Source: Archangium violaceum
GTDB taxonomy: Bacteria > Myxococcota > Myxococcia > Myxococcales > Myxococcaceae
Direction: 5' to 3'
DNA: 64,000 bases
NCBI RefSeq assembly: GCF_016887565.1
Contig: NZ_CP069396.1
Location: 9,096,001 to 9,160,000, forward strand
The position numbers and the translations under genes are program-made. Shown here piece after piece: positions 59,112-64,000 of the stretch (positions within the stretch are counted from its first letter, which is position 1; the number at the start of each line of letters is the position of its first letter). Under the pieces are notes generated by a model. The model was not told where the DNA came from. It saw only the letters and a program-made list of their open reading frames with translations, and ran no database searches.

Positions 59112-60514
59112 GACCCGCCGAGCGTGGCGAGCATGTCCTTCACGCGCCGGGCGAGGTCCTCGTCCGCGCGGGATTCGAGCAACTCACCCGCCTGGAAGAG
59201 GAGGAAGAACATGACGTCGCTGAGCGCCTGCCGGAAGGCGGCGAGTGGCTCCGGCCCCAGCGTGGCGCGGTAGCGCTCGTAGGACTCCACCAGCCGGGCG
59301 TCCTGCAGGCTTCCGTCCTGCGCGAAGGCCAGCCCCGCCAGCACGGGCGACGAGGACAGCGCCTGTCCCGAGAGCGCGGCGTTGGCCGAGGCGATGAACT
59401 CGCGCGCCAGGCCCTGCTTGGACACCTCGGAGGCGATCTCCCGGAAGATGCGGTTGAAGACGCGCACCACCTCGCGCACGTCCAGCACCGGCGTCTGGGT
59501 CGCCTGCTGGGTGATGGCGCGCAGCCCGGACTGCGACACCCGCACCGCCGGGATGCCGGTGGAGGATGGGCGCACCACGGGAATCCCCATGAAGGTCTTC
59601 GGGCGCACCGCGGGGATGCCGGACAGCGACTGCGCCGTGCCGCCCATGGGCTTGTCGGACAGCTGCACGAAGCCGCCCTCCAGCAGACCGTAGACGACCT
59701 TGGTGACGTCGAACTCGGACAGCCGGGAGGCCTGCCCCAGGTCCAACAGCGTGCGGCGGCCGTCCACCAGGGCCAGCACCTTGTCCTCGTCCGCGTCCAG
59801 CTTGGCGTTCATCTGCCCCTTGCGCAGCACGTAGAGGCGGCTGTGGGGGATGCGCTTGCGGAAGTGCGCCAGCTCGTCGATCTTCCGGATGCTGTCCATC
59901 AGCAGGCTCTGCGTGGACAGCTGGATGTTGTGGCCGAGCTTGTCCTCCACCGGCTGGTCCACGAGGAAGAAGCTGCCCTCGCGGCACAGGACGATGGCGT
60001 GGAAGATCTCGCTCACCTGGTGGGTGACGCACTTGAACAGGTCGTGCGCCTGGAGCAGGCCGCGCTCCACCAGGGTGCGGCCAATCTTCGAGGGGGGCTG
60101 CTCGCGCAGCACGGTCTCCAGCTGGGAACGCTCCACGTAGCCCAGCCGGACGAGCACCTCGCCGAGCCTGTCGGCCACCACATCCGAGGTGGCGCCGCGC
60201 ACCTCGCCCTCGCGCAGGATGACGGAGCGCTCGCCGCCGGGGGCCTGCACGCGGATGACGCCGCTCCAGCGCGACTGGCTGAGGAAGGCGATGAGGTCCG
60301 ACAGCGGGAAGCCGGCCGCGTCCCCGGACAGCACCACGCGCGGAGCGGCCAGCGCACCGCCCTCGGCCGGGGTGCGAGAGAAGACGAGCAGGTCCGGCGA
60401 GGTGGGCTGCAACACGTACGAGCCCGTACGGCCCGCCAGCGTGGCGGCCTGCTGCGTGCCCTGGCGCTCGTCGGGGACGAGCTGGGAGCCGTCGATGCGG
60501 AAGCGTTGGCTCAT
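59108..60514 (-). CDS. DUF4388-domain protein
   Basis: This 468-residue cytoplasmic protein has an N-terminal DUF4388/PATAN-like segment (FPLSDLIAFLSQSRWSGVIRVQAPGGERSVILREGEVRGATSD, about 70-115) and a second similar region (about 150-210). A three-fold GIPAVRP/GIPVVRP linker (about 292-325) precedes a C-terminal helical part. DUF4388 proteins are common in delta-proteobacteria and are linked to two-component and motility signalling. It lies 8 bases after the DsbA-like gene. Confidence 0.82.
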   Translation of the reverse strand: MSQRFRIDGSQLVPDERQGTQQAATLAGRTGSYVLQPTSPDLLVFSRTPAEGGALAAPRVVLSGDAAGFPLSDLIAFLSQSRWSGVIRVQAPGGERSVILREGEVRGATSDVVADRLGEVLVRLGYVERSQLETVLREQPPSKIGRTLVERGLLQAHDLFKCVTHQVSEIFHAIVLCREGSFFLVDQPVEDKLGHNIQLSTQSLLMDSIRKIDELAHFRKRIPHSRLYVLRKGQMNAKLDADEDKVLALVDGRRTLLDLGQASRLSEFDVTKVVYGLLEGGFVQLSDKPMGGTAQSLSGIPAVRPKTFMGIPVVRPSSTGIPAVRVSQSGLRAITQQATQTPVLDVREVVRVFNRIFREIASEVSKQGLAREFIASANAALSGQALSSSPVLAGLAFAQDGSLQDARLVESYERYRATLGPEPLAAFRQALSDVMFFLLFQAGELLESRADEDLARRVKDMLATLGGS

Positions 60515-60521
60515 GGCGCCA

Positions 60522-61502
60522 TCAGTCGGCGGCCCACGCGTTCTTGTTCGCGCGCCACTCGAGCTCGTCCTCCAGGGTGTGGGTGAGGGCGTCCTCGGTG
60601 AGGCCCATGTTGGCGTCGTAGGAGCGGCCGTTGAAGAAGAGGCTGGGCGTGCCGTGGATGTTGGCCGCCTGGCCCAGGTTCTTGTACTTCTCCACTTCCT
60701 TCGCGTAGGTGCCGGCCTGGAGCGTCTTCTGCAGGTCCGCGCCCTTGAGCCCCAGCTTGTTGGCGATCTCCACGATCCTCGCCGGCGACAGGTTCTGCGC
60801 GTTCTCGAACAGGGCGTCGTGCATCTCCCAGTACTTGCCCTGGTCGCGCGCCCACATGGCCGCCTGGCCGGCGGGAATGGCGTTGGGGTGCATGGGCAGG
60901 GGGAACGGGACGGCGCACATGCGCACCCGGCTGGCGTTCTTCTTCGCGAAGGCCTCCAGCAGCGGGCGGGCCTTGCCGCAGTAGGGGCACTCGAAGTCGA
61001 AGAACTCCACCAGCGTCACCTGCGCCTTGGGGTCGCCCTGGCACATGCGCGGGTCCACCTCGAGCGTCTTCCGGGGGGCGCGGAAGGAGGCGTAGTACTC
61101 GGAGAGCGCGACGATGATCTCCGTGGCCGGCACGCCGGCGGCGGCCTGCTTCGCGGCGAGCCGGGCCATGCGCTTGCCGTGCTGGCACGTGGTGTGCCCC
61201 TTCAGGCACTGGCCCAGGGTGTGGGGGCAGCCGCAGTAGCAGAACTCATCGGACAGGACGGTGGACAGCTCGCGCTTGGCGGCGGGCGGCAGCGCGGAGA
61301 AGTCCATGCCCGGAATCCCGGCGAGCATGTCGCCACCCGGGGAGGGAGCGGCGGCCGGGGGAGGCGCGCTCGGAGCGGGGGCGGCCGGCCTGGGCGCGGC
61401 GGCCTGGGGCGGCGCGGCCGCCTCGGAGTTCTTGGAACAGGCGGTGGCCATCAGCGCCACGGAGAGCGCCAGGAGGACTCGGTTGCAGCGAGCAGGGAGC
61501 AC
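60522..61502 (-). CDS. DsbA-like thioredoxin lipoprotein with extra Cys domain
   Basis: This 326-residue protein has a GTG start at 61502, lipobox TAC (Cys22) and a Pro/Ala linker. A small Cys domain (about 68-140; C88, C90, C92, C99, C106) resembles the CcmH/NrfF fold. The thioredoxin-fold domain has active site CPYC (172-175) and cis-Pro in GTPSLFFNG. It is likely to be a periplasmic disulfide oxidoreductase for cytochrome or envelope protein maturation. Confidence 0.85.
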   Translation of the reverse strand: MLPARCNRVLLALSVALMATACSKNSEAAAPPQAAAPRPAAPAPSAPPPAAAPSPGGDMLAGIPGMDFSALPPAAKRELSTVLSDEFCYCGCPHTLGQCLKGHTTCQHGKRMARLAAKQAAAGVPATEIIVALSEYYASFRAPRKTLEVDPRMCQGDPKAQVTLVEFFDFECPYCGKARPLLEAFAKKNASRVRMCAVPFPLPMHPNAIPAGQAAMWARDQGKYWEMHDALFENAQNLSPARIVEIANKLGLKGADLQKTLQAGTYAKEVEKYKNLGQAANIHGTPSLFFNGRSYDANMGLTEDALTHTLEDELEWRANKNAWAAD

Positions 61503-61572
61503 GCGCCGGTCTTAGCCATGCGCGCGGGGCTTGTAAAGCAACCCCGGCTCTGCGAGGGAGGGGCCCCGCGAT

Positions 61573-62619
61573 ATGCCCAGAATCCTCATGCTGCATACCG
61601 GCGGCACGCTGGGGATGGCCGGAGGCCGGCCGTCCGCCCTGCGGCCCGCCGCCTTCTTCAAGACGCTCGAGCGCCGCTGCCCCGAGCTCTTCCAGCTCGC
61701 CGACATCGAGCTGGAGCTCTTCTCCAACCTGGACAGCTCGGAGATGCAGCCCGAGCTGTGGAGCCGGCTCGCCGAGCACCTGCACCGCCGGCTGCCGGAG
61801 TTCGATGGCGCGGTGGTGACGCACGGCACGGACACGCTCGCCCACACCGCGAGCGCCCTGTCCTTCATGCTGCCCGGGCTGCCCAAACCGGTGGTGATGA
61901 CGGGCTCGCAGCGGCCCCTGGGAGAAATCCGCTCGGACGCGCGGCTCAACCTCATCGACGCGGTGCTCTCCGCCCTCCAGGGGCCTCCCGAGGTGAGCAT
62001 CTGCTTCGACTCCCACCTCTACCGCGGCAACCGCACCCGCAAGGTGAAGGTGTCCGAGTACGACGCCTTCGAGAGCCCCAACTGCCCCCTGCTGGGCATA
62101 CTGGGAGTGGATGCCACCTTCGCGCCGGGTCTGAGACAGAAGGGACCCTTCCGCCTGCGCGAGAAGCTGGAGCCTCGCGTCTTCCTGCTCAAGGTCTACC
62201 CGGGGTTGGACCCCGCCCTGCCCCTGGCCCTGCTGCCCCATGTGCGCGGCCTGGTCGTGGAGGCCTATGGCGCGGGCAATTTCCCCATCGATCCGTCGCT
62301 GGGGCGCTCGCTGCTGCCACTCTTCCGGCAGGCCCGTGAGCGCGAGGTGCCGGTGGTGGTGGTGAGTCAGGCGCACCGCAACGGGGTGGACCTCACGCTC
62401 TACGAGTCCGGGGCGGCGGCGCTGGCGGAGGGGGCCCTGAGCGGGGGGGACATGACGCCCTCGGCGGCGCTGGTGAAGCTGATGCAGGGGCTTGCCTACC
62501 ACCGGCGGGACAGGGAGGCGCTGGCCCGGTTCATCCAGACGCCAATTGTCGGGGAGATGACCGAGCGCCCTCCGGCCGTGCAGGAGAGCCCGGCCAAAAA
62601 CTCGAAACGCGCCCGTTAA
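61573..62619 (+). CDS. Type I L-asparaginase family protein
   Basis: This 348-residue hydrolase keeps both catalytic Thr motifs: LHTGGTLGM at the start and VVTHGTDTLAHTASAL around residue 80, plus TGSQRP. It deamidates asparagine, probably in the cytoplasm because no signal peptide is present. A Lys/Arg-ending tail extends it slightly. GAGGGAGGGG lies upstream. Confidence 0.92.
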   Translation: MPRILMLHTGGTLGMAGGRPSALRPAAFFKTLERRCPELFQLADIELELFSNLDSSEMQPELWSRLAEHLHRRLPEFDGAVVTHGTDTLAHTASALSFMLPGLPKPVVMTGSQRPLGEIRSDARLNLIDAVLSALQGPPEVSICFDSHLYRGNRTRKVKVSEYDAFESPNCPLLGILGVDATFAPGLRQKGPFRLREKLEPRVFLLKVYPGLDPALPLALLPHVRGLVVEAYGAGNFPIDPSLGRSLLPLFRQAREREVPVVVVSQAHRNGVDLTLYESGAAALAEGALSGGDMTPSAALVKLMQGLAYHRRDREALARFIQTPIVGEMTERPPAVQESPAKNSKRAR

Positions 62620-62695
62620 GAGCGACCATCCGTGTGCGTCCGGTCCGAGGCCTGCTTGCTGGTAATCATCTCCGGCCCATAAGATGGGGGGCACG

Positions 62696-63613
62696 ATGTC
62701 CGACGAGAAGACCGCCGTCCATTCGATTTCGGACCTGCTGGGCGCAGCGGCGCCACAGCAGCAGAGCGCGTATCTGATCGTCATCAGCACGAAGTCTCCG
62801 GCGGGCATCGGCCGGATGTTCAAGCTGGATCGATCGGAGACGGTGCTCGGCCGAAGCACGGAGGCGCAGTTCCAGGTCGAGGACGATGGCATCTCGCGCA
62901 AGCACGCGAAGGTGGTGTCGCTCGGGGATGGGCGCTTCCAGCTGGTGGATCTGGGCAGCACCAACGGCACGTTCCTCAACGGGCTGAAGGTGAGCGCCGC
63001 GCCGCTGTACGACGGCGACAAGATCCAGATCGGCTCCAACACGGTGCTGAAGTTCTCCATCCAGGATCAGCTGGAGGAGGCCTACCAGCGCAGCATCTAC
63101 GAGTCGGCCACGCGAGACGGGCTGACGCGCCTGTACAACAAGAAGTTCTTCCTCGACACGCTGCGCAAGGAGTTCGCGTACTGCCTGCGCCACCGGGTGG
63201 CCCTGTCCCTGGTGATGTTCGACGTGGATTACTTCAAGAAGATCAACGACGTGTACGGGCACCCGGCGGGCGACTACGTGCTGGCGCGCATCGCGCAGCG
63301 GGTGAGCGACACCATCCGGACGGAGGACCTGTTCGCGCGCTACGGAGGCGAGGAGTTCGCCCTGATGCTGCGCGAGTCCGGTGAGGAGCAGGCGCTGTCG
63401 TGCGCCGAGCGCTGCCGGGTGGCGGTGGACCGCACGGACTTCATCTTCGCGGGCACGCCCATCAAGGTGACGATCAGCCTGGGCGTGGCCACGCTGCACG
63501 ACTCTGACTTCGCGCAGGCGGAGGACATCATCGCCGCGGCGGACAAGTACCTCTACCGGGCCAAGCGAGCGGGACGGAACCGGGTGGACGGCAAGGCCAT
63601 CAGCGGTCCGTGA
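62696..63613 (+). CDS. FHA-GGDEF diguanylate cyclase
   Basis: This 305-residue protein has an FHA phosphothreonine-binding domain (about 48-115; VLGRS, SRKH and STNGTFLNG) and a GGDEF domain with active site GGEEF (217-221). RxxD (R208-D211), five residues before it, is the inhibitory site. It makes c-di-GMP and is subject to product inhibition. The FHA domain links activity to Ser/Thr kinases, abundant in myxobacteria. The ATG at 62696 follows GGGGGG; 62684 is an alternative. Confidence 0.92.
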   Translation: MSDEKTAVHSISDLLGAAAPQQQSAYLIVISTKSPAGIGRMFKLDRSETVLGRSTEAQFQVEDDGISRKHAKVVSLGDGRFQLVDLGSTNGTFLNGLKVSAAPLYDGDKIQIGSNTVLKFSIQDQLEEAYQRSIYESATRDGLTRLYNKKFFLDTLRKEFAYCLRHRVALSLVMFDVDYFKKINDVYGHPAGDYVLARIAQRVSDTIRTEDLFARYGGEEFALMLRESGEEQALSCAERCRVAVDRTDFIFAGTPIKVTISLGVATLHDSDFAQAEDIIAAADKYLYRAKRAGRNRVDGKAISGP

Positions 63614-63619
63614 GTCAGG

Positions 63620-63653
63620 CCCTCTCCCCCTGGGAGAGGGTCGGGGTGAGGGT
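63620..63653 (+). repeat. Intergenic palindromic repeat, copy F
   Basis: CCCTCTCCCC, GGGAGAGGG and a GGGGTGAGGGT tail lie between the convergent FHA-GGDEF gene and the partial gene at the right edge. Confidence 0.88.
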
Positions 63654-63657
63654 CGTC

Positions 63658-64000
63658 CTAAGTCCCCTCGATCTCCAATTCGAGTCCCGGCGTCTCCGCG
63701 AGCATCTCCACGCGGTTGCCGCCAGCGGACCGGGCCGACTCCAGCGAGCTCTGGGCCTGGCGGATGAGGTCGGAGAAGGACAGCTCCCGCCCGGGAGCGA
63801 GCGCGGCCAGTCCCACGGAGACGGTGGGGCGGATGACCTTGTCGTCGAAGGTGAGACTGGAACGGGCCACGCGCTCGCAGACGCGGCGGGCCACGGTGTG
63901 GGCTCCGGCCAGGTCCGTGTGGGGAAGCAGCAGCAGCACCCGGTCCGCCGAGTATTGCACCGGGTAGTCCGTGTCGCGCAGCGAGCGCCGGATGGCGAGC
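63658..64000 (-). CDS. Degenerate GGDEF-domain protein (partial)
   Basis: Only the C-terminal 113 residues are in the window. They read as the second half of a GGDEF domain. RDTD, an RxxD inhibitory site, is followed after five residues by SADRV where GG(D/E)EF should stand; later blocks (VSVGLAALAPG ... SDLIRQAQSSLESARSAGGNRVEML) match the family. The catalytic motif is lost but the c-di-GMP-binding site is kept, suggesting a receptor rather than a cyclase. Confidence 0.8.
   Translation of the reverse strand, partial: LAIRRSLRDTDYPVQYSADRVLLLLPHTDLAGAHTVARRVCERVARSSLTFDDKVIRPTVSVGLAALAPGRELSFSDLIRQAQSSLESARSAGGNRVEMLAETPGLELEIEGT

Overview
The window is very GC-rich, densely packed chromosomal DNA. 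Short ATGA/GTGA gene overlaps are common, as are sigma-54 regulators, histidine kinases, exported beta-propeller and lipoprotein genes, and large Pro/Ala-rich surface proteins. Together these point to a myxobacterium (Myxococcota, probably Cystobacterineae such as Archangium, Cystobacter or Melittangium). That is inference from gene content. I saw no rRNA, tRNA or CRISPR array.

Layout. 1-4.9 kb: a LysM/peptidoglycan-binding enzyme (cut by the left edge), an NtrC-type regulator coupled to DoxX, a sigma-70 family factor, a CBS-pair protein and a Cys-cluster protein. 5.0-9.6 kb: a three-gene ABC exporter operon whose two permeases each carry a C-terminal metallopeptidase-like domain, one with intact zinc ligands and one degenerate. 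9.9-14.1 kb: GMC oxidoreductase, acyl-CoA dehydrogenase-like protein, a basic DUF5872-type protein and exonuclease III. 14.4-22.4 kb: an apparent operon of TPR lipoprotein, class A penicillin-binding protein, FG-GAP-like protein, a solute-binding-protein relative and an NtrY-like histidine kinase, the last four linked by 4-base overlaps.

22.7-37.6 kb is an accessory defence island of visibly lower GC. A rightward operon encodes a NERD-nuclease/SF1 helicase, DrmA-like helicase, DrmB-like DUF1998 protein, a second SF1 helicase and a 583-residue protein I cannot classify. No DrmC-like phospholipase D gene is present, so this looks like a DISARM-related variant. The second helicase is split by a 2.75-kb IS21-family element; removing the element and one 7-base target duplication restores the frame exactly. 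Facing the operon is a leftward type II restriction-modification set: Vsr, C5-cytosine methyltransferase and an Eco29kI-like GIY-YIG endonuclease.

38.1-64 kb returns to ordinary chromosome: lipoprotein, RraB-like protein, DEAD-box helicase, exported propeller, ECF-type sigma factor with a Cys-rich membrane partner, TetR regulator, a divergent EF-Tu with terminator-like hairpins on both sides, an SPFH protein, a hydroxyisobutyrate-dehydrogenase family enzyme, a large membrane protein with an FPFP motif array, a hibernation factor, receiver protein, DUF1460 and HEAT proteins, a DUF4398/OmpA envelope pair, esterase-TPR lipoprotein, TruD, DUF4388 protein, DsbA-like lipoprotein, asparaginase, an FHA-GGDEF cyclase and part of a degenerate GGDEF protein. 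Six copies of a short palindromic repeat (CCCTCTCCC arm, GGGAGAGGG arm, GGGTGAGGGT tail) lie between genes; one supplies the stop codon of the esterase gene. The stretches 22403-22677 and 35001-35291 hold no gene I can support.
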